From a virus: a stretch of DNA of 64,000 nucleotides. The notes below the pieces were generated by a model that did not search any database, was not told the DNA's origin, and saw only the letters and a list, made by a program, of their open reading frames with translations. This document shows positions 9,293 to 17,695 of this stretch, piece after piece. A program made the translations under genes and the position numbers. Position 1 is the stretch's first letter. Every line of letters starts with the position of its first letter. The stretch is from positions 16,793 to 80,792 of IMG/VR virus record IMGVR_UViG_3300034378_000186; one strand, written 5' to 3'.

Positions 9293-9739
9293 ATGAAAAC
9301 TTTAGAAATTTTTTTATTTAGTATCTTACAGGTAGATACTACAACTGCTTTGAAAGATATGTCTTTCAAAGAATTGTTTTTTGGAGATCAATTAAGTGGA
9401 ACACTTATTCTTTTTTCATATTTCTTGTTTTTCCTTGGGATTGTGTTAACAATGTTTTTGGATGTTAGATTGGCAGCAATCAATACTAAAAGGAAAAAGG
9501 GGGTTTGGAAATTTACCTGGAAATATTGGTGGAAGGATAATAGCACCCGGTTTATTTTTAATATATTGGTAGGGGTGATTGGTTTATATGTTCTTCTTAG
9601 ATTTCCAAATCAGTTTATGGAAAAGAGTTTTGAAATTTGGATGCCTTTAGTAGCAGGAGCAGGTTTAGATCTATTTATTATAGTTCTAAGAAGGTTCACC
9701 AATATAAATATTTTCAATAATAAGCAAGTTTCAAAATAA
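9293..9739 (+). CDS. Integral membrane protein, unknown
   Basis: A 148-residue protein with three or four hydrophobic helices: residues about 36-60 (LILFSYFLFFLGIVLTMFLD), about 85-105 (FIFNILVGVIGLYVLLRF) and about 112-135 (MPLVAGAGLDLFIIVLRR). A basic, Trp-rich loop lies between them (KKGVWKFTWKYWWKD). It overlaps the next gene by one base (TAATG), so the two are translationally coupled. A membrane protein inside the connector cluster is unusual. A holin-like role is possible but unproven; there is no lysis gene directly beside it. Confidence 0.6.
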   Translation: MKTLEIFLFSILQVDTTTALKDMSFKELFFGDQLSGTLILFSYFLFFLGIVLTMFLDVRLAAINTKRKKGVWKFTWKYWWKDNSTRFIFNILVGVIGLYVLLRFPNQFMEKSFEIWMPLVAGAGLDLFIIVLRRFTNINIFNNKQVSK

Positions 9740-10578
9740 TGTCAAAGGCTATTACAAAATCAGCTCCACCCAACTTAGTTGGGCAACCAAGTGTTAAGTT
9801 TGATCTTGATACTTTTGAAGCTGCTTTGTGGAATAAAGGATATGATATTATTCTTGAAAAGGCTGTTAGATGTCCTTGTCAGGATAGGGATGCTGCGGCT
9901 AAATTAACTTGTCATAATTGCCTGGGAACTGGATGGGTGTTTTTAAATGCTCTTCAAACTAAGGCAATTATAACAGGTATAAATAAAACAACTGCTTATA
10001 AAAATTGGTCACAGGAACTTTTAGGAACTGTTGCTGTTACAACAAGGGCTGTTGAAAAATTGGGTTTTATGGATAGGATCACTTTAATTAATGATACTAA
10101 TACCTATAATACTTCTATTTATTCTGAAATATTAAGGGTGAGAGATGTTGCAGGAACTCCTTTTGTATTTCTGAGTTATAAACCTTATGAACTGGAAAAA
10201 ATGAAGGTTTATGCTTTCCAAGGGGATGAATTACCTCTTATAAAACTTCCTGTTTCAGGATATTCGATAAGTTCAAATAATCCTTATGTATTGGAATTTT
10301 CTTATGATTTTTCAACTATAGGATCTTTTAATGGGATAATTAGTGTTACTTATGAGCATGAAATTCAATATCATATTTTGGATTTGCCTCATGATGTTAG
10401 AAATTCAACAACAGTTAATGCTTGTGGGCAGGAAAGGCAAATTGAATACCCTATTAATGCGATAGCCAGGAAAGCCCATAATGTATTTGAAAAAGCTGAT
10501 AGGGATGGAACAGGATTAATTAATAATTCAGATCCAAACTTTGAAGGACCTGAAATTGATGATAATTGTAAAACATAA
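9739..10578 (+). CDS. Neck/structural protein with Cys-rich motif
   Basis: A 279-residue protein. Residues about 44-65 hold CPCQDRDAA, then CHNCLGTGW, a four-cysteine zinc-knuckle-like motif found near the N-terminus of some phage virion proteins. The rest is beta-rich (YSEILRVRDVAGTPFVFLSY, GIISVTYEHEIQYHIL). It is coupled by TAATG to the membrane protein upstream and precedes the fibre gene by five bases. Head closure or tail-attachment is the likely role, by position. Further Cys residues occur near the C-terminus. Confidence 0.55.
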   Translation: MSKAITKSAPPNLVGQPSVKFDLDTFEAALWNKGYDIILEKAVRCPCQDRDAAAKLTCHNCLGTGWVFLNALQTKAIITGINKTTAYKNWSQELLGTVAVTTRAVEKLGFMDRITLINDTNTYNTSIYSEILRVRDVAGTPFVFLSYKPYELEKMKVYAFQGDELPLIKLPVSGYSISSNNPYVLEFSYDFSTIGSFNGIISVTYEHEIQYHILDLPHDVRNSTTVNACGQERQIEYPINAIARKAHNVFEKADRDGTGLINNSDPNFEGPEIDDNCKT

Positions 10579-10583
10579 AAAAA

Positions 10584-13500
10584 ATGAAAAGAATATTATT
10601 TGGTATATTGTTGATTCTATTAGGGGTGTTAGTTAATGCCCAAGATCAACCAGTTTTGGCTTTACCAAACAGAGGTGCCCCTTCTAATTCTGATGTGTAT
10701 TATTTAAGTAGTGCAGCAGGGACAGATTATAAGATTCAACATTCTGATATCTGGAATGATATTTATCAAAATTATGTTTTGAGATTAACAGATACAGGGG
10801 TAATTGATACTTCCTATTATATAATGATAAACAACGGAACTAAAACTTATAAGGTGAAATATAAGGTATTGGTTTCAGATCTTGATACAGTATTGTATGC
10901 TTATTTTGCTGGATATGCTTATTTTGCTGGATATGCTTATAATGTAGATACTGCTCAGGATAATATGTTTGTAAAAGATACAATGTTTATAAATTATGGT
11001 AGGTTACTTGATATTAAAGATTCAATAGATGTTGGATATTATATTGAAAGTGATTTTGTATTAAGTGATAACTTTTTCACAAATGGGGATTTTAAATTTA
11101 ATGATTCTTCTTGGTGGAATGGAACAGGGAATCAGGTGTTTAAGATATATGATGAAAGGGCAAATTATTTTCAGGATGGTTCTCAAGGTTTTCAAACAAA
11201 TCAATTTTCATTAGTAGATATTGATATAACAAAAGAACATTATTTTAGTTTTGAAATGGGTGGGGTTTCAAATGATCCTTTGACTTTACAATTTTTGGAT
11301 AAAGATAACAATGTTTTATTTACTAAAGTTATTCCTACTGCTTATACAGGGATTTTTGATACAATTTTGACTGTGACTGCAGATATTGAAGTAATGAATA
11401 TTCAAGGGTTTTCAAGTCCTGGAGCAAGTTTTTGGTTTGATAATTTTTATTTAAGTGAAAGAAGTTATAAACCAATTCTGAAATATGATACAACGGTAGT
11501 TTTTGAAAATATTCAATTTCAAAATTTACGATTGGATGAATTATTATCAAGTAGGGTTGGATATTTAGGTGATGCAATAGTAAGGGATACGATATTTTCA
11601 AAATTAGATATTGGAGGATTTAAACCTATTATTCCTTTAAATGAATCAAATTTTGATTCAGTGGGATTGTGGGATGTGGCAGGAGGTATTATAAGTGGGG
11701 GTAAATTTCAGAATGTTGCAAATCCTCTTACTATTTATGCAAATTATCCTGTTGATTTACAAGCAGGAGATTCAGTATATGTTGAAATTTATTTTGATGT
11801 AAAAGATGGATTTGGAGGGGGAAGTATACAAGTAAGTTTTAATACAGATTCTTTAGATACTATTTTTATTCCAGATAATTGGCATACAAATTATAAATGG
11901 GTTACAAGATTTCATACTTTAAATTCTCCTTCTACTCAATTTTCTTTTTCAGGAGTAAGGGAAGAATCATCTATTATGAATTTAGGTATTGATAGAATTA
12001 TAGTTGGTAAATATGAACAGGGTGCTGTTAGAGATTTGGCTTTTGATAAACCAATTGGATTAAAAAATGTTATTGTTCATAGTGATCAAATTTCAAGTAT
12101 TGAGGCGGAAAAGGTTGATGGTAAAGTAGATAGTTCTTATTATTCAGATATTGCAGGAGAATTATTAAATGGCCTTAAAGATGATACAGTTTTTACAAAT
12201 TATATTTTCCCTTATCAATCTGGAACTTCTTTAGAAATTGGTCATGATACTACTGAAACTGAAGTTTTATTTTCTGATAAATTATTGTTAAAAGGAGATA
12301 GAACTTTAGGAGATACAACAATTCAATTTAAAGTTACTGAAATTGAAACTGATTATACTGGACTAGAGATGTATGGTTGGATCTATGAGAATTGGTCAGG
12401 GAATGATGATCTTCATAAGTTTTTTGAGTGGGATGGTTATTATCATACTCTGATGATTGGTCACGAGGGGAATGATAGACAGTACTTAGATGTATCGGAG
12501 TTTGACTTATTGATGGGTGGACAAGATAACTCAATAGATCTTGGTGGATATAGTATGAGCTTAGGTGGTAAATCTAATAATATAACTACTGGATATTATA
12601 GAATCTCTATAGGTGGTAATAGTAATTCACTTTCAGGATCAACTACTTTTGATGCAGGGGCGATTATAATCGGAGGTTATGATAATGACTTGAATGGGAA
12701 TTCTGAATCTCCAATAATCATAGGTGGTAATACCAATACTTTAGGGAATGGTAATGATTACTCCATGATTTTGAATGGAAAAGATAATACAATCTCTGGA
12801 GATTTTAATACTTATAATACTATCATATCAGGAGAAGGTAATATACTTAGTGGAACTTATAACATAGTAGGAGGTTATTATAATTCAATATCTGGTAATT
12901 ATAATATTTCTACGGGTGGTGGTAATTCACTTGGTAGTAATTGCGACAATTCAATAGCAGTAGGGGAATATGTCAATATTGATAATTCGTATATTGGTAG
13001 TGCAGGATTTGGAGAAGAGATATTTATAGACGGAGAAGGTAACCTTGTTTCAGGTTACTATAATAGTATTACCGCTGATTATTCAGCCATAGCAGGTGGT
13101 AGTGAATCGAGTATTAGTAGTTTTGGGTCTAATTGTTTTATTGGTGGAGGTTATGATGCCAGTATTCAAGGAGGGTCTAATTGTTTTATTGGTGGAGGTT
13201 ATGATGCCAGTATTCAAGGAGGTTCTGGTAATTTTATAATAGGAGGAGAGGAGTTGCAAGTTCAAAATTCTAATAGTAACTATTCAGGAGTGATAGGAGG
13301 TTATCAAAATGTTTTGGATGATTGTGAGAATTCAATAATACTTGGAGGACAGGGGAATAATATAGGTAATGGTACTTATGAAGCTTTTTTGGGAGGTGGT
13401 TATAATAATGATATTGGGGGTAGTTCAGGATCTAATAGATCTGTAATACTTGGGGGAGATGAAAATCAATTAAATGGCGGGGGAAAATCTGCTATGATTG

Positions 13501-14378
13501 CTACCGAATCAAGTATTTTCTCTAAAGGTAATTATTCTTTAATGGGGGCTACTTCTAATTCTGAAATGAGTTTTAATAATGGCGGCGGCGGTTGTATTAT
13601 ATTAGGAGGAGATTATAATTATATGGGGGCGTCAGGAACTTATGATATTTCAGGAGGGGTAATGTTAGGAGGAGATTCTAATTATTATGAGAACGGAAAT
13701 TATGGGGCAATAATTGGAGGATTAAATCATGTTATTGATTCAGGGCAAAGTATAATTTTATTAGGGGGTACAGATTTAATAGGTCATTCTAATAATACAA
13801 CAATTACTGGAAAATATAATAATCAAGGCCAATATTTAAGTGATAGTGTTTTGTTTGTGGTTGGTAATGGAACAGCTTTTGATATGAGATCAGATGTTTT
13901 TTGGGTAAATGAAAATGGTCATGGTTATATTAATGGTAAATTGAATTTTGGAGCTAAAGATTCTGCTAATATATATTTTCGTGAGGTGGGAGATGGAACA
14001 GATACTTTATATGTAAATTGTTATTCAGGGGTTGTAAAAATTGGGAATAATTCTTTGATTGTTGATCAATCAGGGAATGTTAATATATCTGGTAATTTAA
14101 CTGTAAATGGTACTACAATAGGTGTTGATACAAGTTCTTTTTCAGAAACGTTACCACAAATTAACGGATTAAGGTATAAACAGAAATCTTCAGGTATTAC
14201 TACAACTTTATGGGCAAGTCCTCTTGAGGGTGATTTGATAGTAATTTTTAACAGGGGTGGAGGAAGTAATACTATTAACGGTAATGGAAATAATATAGAA
14301 GGCAGTGCTACTACCTCTTTAAATAATGGGGAAACTCTTCATTTAAGATTTATTGATGGTGAATGGTTAATCGAATAA
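10584..14378 (+). CDS. Large fibre/adhesin with signal peptide and beta-roll repeats
   Basis: A 1264-residue protein. Residues 1-20 are a Sec-type signal peptide (MKRILFGILLILLGVLVNAQ). Residues about 25-600 are beta-rich with several jelly-roll-like segments. Residues about 630-1060 are a long series of repeats of the type IGGxxNxIxG, like YadA-head or other beta-roll/beta-helix fibres. The end (about 1180-1264: TTTLWASP, RGGGSNTI, GNNIEG, GEWLIE) is a C-terminal tip domain shared with the protein at 15208. DNA-level tandem repeats occur at 10896 and 13125. A receptor-binding or surface-adhesin role is likely. The signal peptide is odd for a tail fibre and would send the protein through the host Sec system. 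Confidence 0.75.
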   Translation: MKRILFGILLILLGVLVNAQDQPVLALPNRGAPSNSDVYYLSSAAGTDYKIQHSDIWNDIYQNYVLRLTDTGVIDTSYYIMINNGTKTYKVKYKVLVSDLDTVLYAYFAGYAYFAGYAYNVDTAQDNMFVKDTMFINYGRLLDIKDSIDVGYYIESDFVLSDNFFTNGDFKFNDSSWWNGTGNQVFKIYDERANYFQDGSQGFQTNQFSLVDIDITKEHYFSFEMGGVSNDPLTLQFLDKDNNVLFTKVIPTAYTGIFDTILTVTADIEVMNIQGFSSPGASFWFDNFYLSERSYKPILKYDTTVVFENIQFQNLRLDELLSSRVGYLGDAIVRDTIFSKLDIGGFKPIIPLNESNFDSVGLWDVAGGIISGGKFQNVANPLTIYANYPVDLQAGDSVYVEIYFDVKDGFGGGSIQVSFNTDSLDTIFIPDNWHTNYKWVTRFHTLNSPSTQFSFSGVREESSIMNLGIDRIIVGKYEQGAVRDLAFDKPIGLKNVIVHSDQISSIEAEKVDGKVDSSYYSDIAGELLNGLKDDTVFTNYIFPYQSGTSLEIGHDTTETEVLFSDKLLLKGDRTLGDTTIQFKVTEIETDYTGLEMYGWIYENWSGNDDLHKFFEWDGYYHTLMIGHEGNDRQYLDVSEFDLLMGGQDNSIDLGGYSMSLGGKSNNITTGYYRISIGGNSNSLSGSTTFDAGAIIIGGYDNDLNGNSESPIIIGGNTNTLGNGNDYSMILNGKDNTISGDFNTYNTIISGEGNILSGTYNIVGGYYNSISGNYNISTGGGNSLGSNCDNSIAVGEYVNIDNSYIGSAGFGEEIFIDGEGNLVSGYYNSITADYSAIAGGSESSISSFGSNCFIGGGYDASIQGGSNCFIGGGYDASIQGGSGNFIIGGEELQVQNSNSNYSGVIGGYQNVLDDCENSIILGGQGNNIGNGTYEAFLGGGYNNDIGGSSGSNRSVILGGDENQLNGGGKSAMIATESSIFSKGNYSLMGATSNSEMSFNNGGGGCIILGGDYNYMGASGTYDISGGVMLGGDSNYYENGNYGAIIGGLNHVIDSGQSIILLGGTDLIGHSNNTTITGKYNNQGQYLSDSVLFVVGNGTAFDMRSDVFWVNENGHGYINGKLNFGAKDSANIYFREVGDGTDTLYVNCYSGVVKIGNNSLIVDQSGNVNISGNLTVNGTTIGVDTSSFSETLPQINGLRYKQKSSGITTTLWASPLEGDLIVIFNRGGGSNTINGNGNNIEGSATTSLNNGETLHLRFIDGEWLIE
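10896..10940 (+). repeat. 18-bp tandem repeat inside fibre gene
   Basis: Two exact copies of the 18-base unit starting TATGCTTATTTTGCTGGA, plus half a third, encode YAYFAG-YAYFAG-YAY. The unit length is a multiple of three, so changes in copy number keep the frame. Confidence 0.85.
13125..13220 (+). repeat. 48-bp perfect tandem duplication in beta-roll repeats
   Basis: Two identical 48-base units (each starting GGGTCTAATTGTTTTATT) encode a 16-residue repeat SNCFIGGGYDASIQGG twice in a row. The match is perfect at DNA level, whereas the other protein repeats in the gene are diverged, so this is a recent in-frame expansion. Confidence 0.9.
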
Positions 14379-14388
14379 ATTAGAAATT

Positions 14389-14772
14389 ATGTCTTTAATA
14401 AGTAGATCAATATCAGTTGGAGCAAGAGGTTGTAATTTTAAAACTTTAAAAGAAGTTTGTGATTCCATTACAGATAGTGGACCAACTAAGCCTTGTGAAA
14501 TTATTGGATATACAGAAGTATTTACTGAAGATCCTTTTACTATTCCTGCTCATACTGTTTTGAATTTAAGGAATTTTATTTTAACTCCAAATAACAATTC
14601 TGCAGATTTTATAACTATGAGTGATGCCTCTGTTATAAGATTTGCAAAAAGAATTGATGCTCCTACAACATCTGGAGCTGCTGTTCTTTTGAATGGATTT
14701 ATAACAGGAAATGTTGCTATAATTAATCTTAAAGCAAGATATGCAAAATGGTGTGATGGAGGTTATATTTAA
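14389..14772 (+). CDS. Short beta-helix-like fibre-associated protein
   Basis: A 127-residue protein. The first 70 residues follow the start of pectin-lyase-fold proteins: a GARGCNFKTLKEVCDSI helix that caps the fold, then short hydrophobic strands (EIIGYTEVF, FTIPAHTVLNLRNFIL). There is no signal peptide, unlike its neighbours. It lies between two fibre or exported genes. It could be a fibre cap or a truncated beta-helix protein. Confidence 0.5.
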   Translation: MSLISRSISVGARGCNFKTLKEVCDSITDSGPTKPCEIIGYTEVFTEDPFTIPAHTVLNLRNFILTPNNNSADFITMSDASVIRFAKRIDAPTTSGAAVLLNGFITGNVAIINLKARYAKWCDGGYI

Positions 14773-14793
14773 TAACTAAAAAATAAAAATATT

Positions 14794-15204
14794 ATGAAAA
14801 AATTTGTTATATTGTTTATGTTTTCAATTATTTGTATGATTGGAAAAGCTCAAACTCCAATGATAATTGATGTTTCAAATTTATCTGGGGCTGATACAAC
14901 AAAGAAGATTACTTTTTCAACAAGCGGTCCTTTTACTATTCAGGTAGAAAGTCAGGGATTAACAGGAACATTAAATGGGGTTTTTACTATTTATCAAAGA
15001 GTGAAAGGGTCAAGAAGGTGGAATCCTATTAATGTTCCAGGAAATCCTAAAACAATAGATGCTGCTGATGATAGTTGGCAGTTTGAAGATAAAGTTGGAA
15101 ATTCTACTTCTGAATATTTAATTAGATATGAAAAGAATGAAACAACTGGAGGGTATTTGATTGTAAATATTCAAGAATTATCAGTACGAACCTCAAATAG
15201 ATAA
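14794..15204 (+). CDS. Exported beta-sandwich-like protein
   Basis: A 136-residue protein with an N-terminal signal peptide (MKKFVILFMFSIICMIGKAQ) ending in AQ, the common Bacteroidota pattern. The mature part of about 115 residues is beta-rich with no Cys (ITFSTSGPFTIQVESQ, GVFTIYQRVKG, EYLIRYEKNE). It sits between fibre-like genes and reads like a small Ig-like extracellular domain. Function unknown. Export by the infected or lysogenic cell is inferred from the signal. Confidence 0.6.
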   Translation: MKKFVILFMFSIICMIGKAQTPMIIDVSNLSGADTTKKITFSTSGPFTIQVESQGLTGTLNGVFTIYQRVKGSRRWNPINVPGNPKTIDAADDSWQFEDKVGNSTSEYLIRYEKNETTGGYLIVNIQELSVRTSNR

Positions 15205-15207
15205 ATT

Positions 15208-16674
15208 ATGAAAAGAATATTGTTTTTGTTGATATTATATCTACCATTATTTTTATATGGTCAAGATTATAGCGATAATAAGGTTATTGATATTAATCCT
15301 GGAGGTGGAGGAGGTCCTGACAGCACGTGGGTAACCATAACTACTGACACATTAAAAGTTAATGAACACCTGGAAGTCAGTGGAACTGCCACAATAGCAG
15401 AAATGGAAGTGACCGGCGCATCGTCGGTCGACGCCAACTTCTCGATTACCGGGGAGAACTATATGAGCCTCGACTATTGGTTAGAGAGCGCATTGCCGAG
15501 TTCCTCCAGTGGACCGAAATCCTTTATCGCGTCCAAGACAGACGGGGGTGGCAACCCTTATCTGTGGCACGTACAAGACCTTGGCACGTATAAGATACTG
15601 GACGAGTACTACTTAGAGGTGGAAGGTGCCGGTCTGGTGAAGTACTTCACACCAACAGGCACGAACGACCTGGCGGAGTTCGAGCTGTACTGCACGTACC
15701 AGATGGCCAAGGGACAGCCTGCGTACATATACGACCCTAGCGACAACGGACTGGACATACAGTACCCGTCGGCGACTGGCAAAAGTTACAACAGACTGCC
15801 GTGGATCGGCGTGTCAACGGACGGGGACGACGCTCCACGAATTAGGATAGATAGCGGAACGCTGTTCAGCCAGATGGGAATAAAGAACTTCAGCATAGAC
15901 GTGTTCGGTGACATAACGATACACTCGTACGGCGCGGAGATGGACTTCGCCAACGTCTACATCAAGAAGAACGCCAAGATAACGATAAGTGGCTCGGGCA
16001 AGTTCAAGTTCTACCGGCTCAAGACCTATTCCTCGACCGGGATAAGCAGGATGAACATAAAAAACATGGCTAACATGTACATAACTTACTTCTTGACCGT
16101 CGGCCCCAGCGGCATAGACTTGCAGATAGAGGACGGCGGGGTGCTCGACATAGGCAAGGGCGACGACAAAGTGGAGATTCACGTGGGATACAACTTAGGA
16201 ACGCCACAGAACGACGCGAGGCTCAGCGTCGCGGATTACAACAACATAGACTCGGTGGTCGTCCACGGGGACAGGTGCATAGTGGAATTAACGAACTGCG
16301 ACGCACTGGACATCAGACCCACAGCGGACGCAACGACTGTGATAGGAAACGGCAACGTCGTGAACGACGGAGGAACTAACAGCGTAATCCTGGAGGACAT
16401 CGCTGATGGCAAGATGCCGGCCGACACGTCTTCGCTGGGCGAGACCATACCCCGCATGAACGAGCTGGTGTACAAGCAGAAGGGCAACGGTATAACCACC
16501 ACGCTCTGGGCGAGTCCCGAGGAGGGTGACAACCTTGTGATAATAAACAGGGGCGGTGGCAGCAACACGATTTCGGGAAACGGGAACAACATCGAGGGGT
16601 CGGCGACCACGACGATTAACGACGACGAGAGCTTCAGCCTCGTGTACATTAACGGCGAGTGGCTGATATATTAA
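15208..16674 (+). CDS. GC-rich exported fibre-like protein, shared C-terminal tip
   Basis: A 488-residue protein. It begins with a signal peptide (MKRILFLLILYLPLFLYGQ) in AT-rich DNA like its neighbours. From about 15315 the base composition changes sharply: bases 15661-15720 are 60% G+C, against about 22-38% just after the stop. The last ~85 residues (TTTLWASPEEGD, RGGGSNTI, GNNIEG, GEWLIY) closely match the C-terminus of the protein at 10584 although the codons differ widely. Ile codons stay ATA-rich while most other third positions are G or C. The middle has strand-like, beta-helix-like repeats. Acquisition of most of the gene from a high-GC source is the simplest reading. Confidence 0.7.
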   Translation: MKRILFLLILYLPLFLYGQDYSDNKVIDINPGGGGGPDSTWVTITTDTLKVNEHLEVSGTATIAEMEVTGASSVDANFSITGENYMSLDYWLESALPSSSSGPKSFIASKTDGGGNPYLWHVQDLGTYKILDEYYLEVEGAGLVKYFTPTGTNDLAEFELYCTYQMAKGQPAYIYDPSDNGLDIQYPSATGKSYNRLPWIGVSTDGDDAPRIRIDSGTLFSQMGIKNFSIDVFGDITIHSYGAEMDFANVYIKKNAKITISGSGKFKFYRLKTYSSTGISRMNIKNMANMYITYFLTVGPSGIDLQIEDGGVLDIGKGDDKVEIHVGYNLGTPQNDARLSVADYNNIDSVVVHGDRCIVELTNCDALDIRPTADATTVIGNGNVVNDGGTNSVILEDIADGKMPADTSSLGETIPRMNELVYKQKGNGITTTLWASPEEGDNLVIINRGGGSNTISGNGNNIEGSATTTINDDESFSLVYINGEWLIY

Positions 16675-16722
16675 AAAACTTTATTAAAAATTAAATAATT
16701 ACTAATTTAAACATAACAGAAA

Positions 16723-17289
16723 ATGAAATCAATTAAATTATTTATTATCGCATTAATTAGTTTGGTAACTTTTACAGTCGAAGCCCAAATGAGCGATAGT
16801 GCAATGGCTGTTTATGATTCTGCAGTTTGTCAGGATGCAATTAGTGATATTGGTAATCCTACATGTGCTAAATATGTAGATTATTTATATTATAATTGGA
16901 AAGGAGATGTAAATGATTTTGATTCTCTTGAACAAATTAATTTTTGTACAGTAACAGGTACTTTAGTAACTGTTTATGGTGCTGATACTGTTGCATTAAT
17001 TATTACATGTCAAATAACTCAGGGTACTCCTGCAAGATTATTTAATATGAGTTTTAGTAAAAATAAAAGGAATGTTATGAATTTTGCAGAATTATTTACT
17101 TATTTTATTGATTATTCACAAACAGGTTTAGATAAGGATTCTTTAATAGGAGAAAATGTTTATGGGTATGAGGTAGAGAATGGTAGAAAAAGAACAGGTA
17201 CATTAGTATATATAAATACTGAGGAAAAATATGGAGTAATTGAAAGAGGGAATAGAACCTACAAATGCAATTTATTTACTATCCACTAA
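16723..17289 (+). CDS. Exported protein, unknown
   Basis: A 188-residue protein with an N-terminal signal peptide (MKSIKLFIIALISLVTFTVE, then AQ). The mature part has five Cys residues, at least two of which could form disulfides (VCQDAI, NPTCAK), consistent with a periplasmic or surface location. The C-terminal segment (GYEVENGRKRTGTLVYIN) is beta-rich. The composition returns to AT-rich right after the GC-rich gene. It is coupled to the next gene by a TAATG overlap. No family recognised. Confidence 0.6.
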   Translation: MKSIKLFIIALISLVTFTVEAQMSDSAMAVYDSAVCQDAISDIGNPTCAKYVDYLYYNWKGDVNDFDSLEQINFCTVTGTLVTVYGADTVALIITCQITQGTPARLFNMSFSKNKRNVMNFAELFTYFIDYSQTGLDKDSLIGENVYGYEVENGRKRTGTLVYINTEEKYGVIERGNRTYKCNLFTIH

Positions 17290-17495
17290 TGAGGTGGATA
17301 GTAATAATATTGGTTCTTTGTTTCTGTTCTTGTGTTAATCAATATCATGTTTTTCATGTGAATAGAAAATTCAGTGGTGAGGTTGAATATATTTTTATGA
17401 AAGGTAGGAAATCGATCACTGTAAAAACTGATACAATGCCTTATAAGAAAAATGAATTGATAACTTTAAGGCAAATCAAAAAGTTGGAAAAATGA
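17289..17495 (+). CDS. Small lipoprotein, possible outer-membrane spanin-like
   Basis: Starting at the ATG that overlaps the upstream stop (TAATG), the protein is 68 residues. It begins MRWIVIILVLCFCSCVNQYH, a hydrophobic stretch followed by cysteines that read as a lipobox. The rest is a short, basic, beta-like domain. It precedes a single-helix protein and an amidase, so an o-spanin-like lysis function is possible, but the Pro-rich region of classical o-spanins is missing. A longer frame from 17265 exists but lacks the clean coupling. Confidence 0.55.
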   Translation: MRWIVIILVLCFCSCVNQYHVFHVNRKFSGEVEYIFMKGRKSITVKTDTMPYKKNELITLRQIKKLEK

Positions 17496-17590
17496 AACCT
17501 CCTAAAAAAGGAAAAATAGTAACAGGGGTAACGTTATTTAATATTTTACTTATTGCTGCTGTAACGGTGATAGGAGGTTTATTTATATGA
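17492..17590 (+). CDS. Small single-pass membrane protein, 3' end altered by transposon
   Basis: A 32-codon frame, MKPPKKGKIVTGVTLFN then a hydrophobic helix ILLIAAVTVIGGLFI. Its stop (TGA) is formed by the first bases of the TnpB element that starts at 17587. Joining bases 17586 and 19609 in silico continues the frame for eight residues (ERRVSDAV) to a TAG at 19634-19636, which gives a 40-residue original. Position in the lysis region and size suit a holin-like or spanin-like subunit. The short form may still work because the helix is complete. Confidence 0.55.
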   Translation: MKPPKKGKIVTGVTLFNILLIAAVTVIGGLFI

Positions 17591-17695
17591 CGGAGCGTAA
17601 AACCAATTCATCGCTTTAGCGTGGATTGGATGTAAGCGACTTACTCTTCACTTACATTTTGTAATTTTGTAAAAGTTTAGACTATTTAATAATAT

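Noticed and set aside
12540-13260. CRISPR-like array in the fibre gene
   Set aside because: The repeats are protein-level beta-roll repeats with variable spacing inside a long open frame, not direct repeats with unique spacers.
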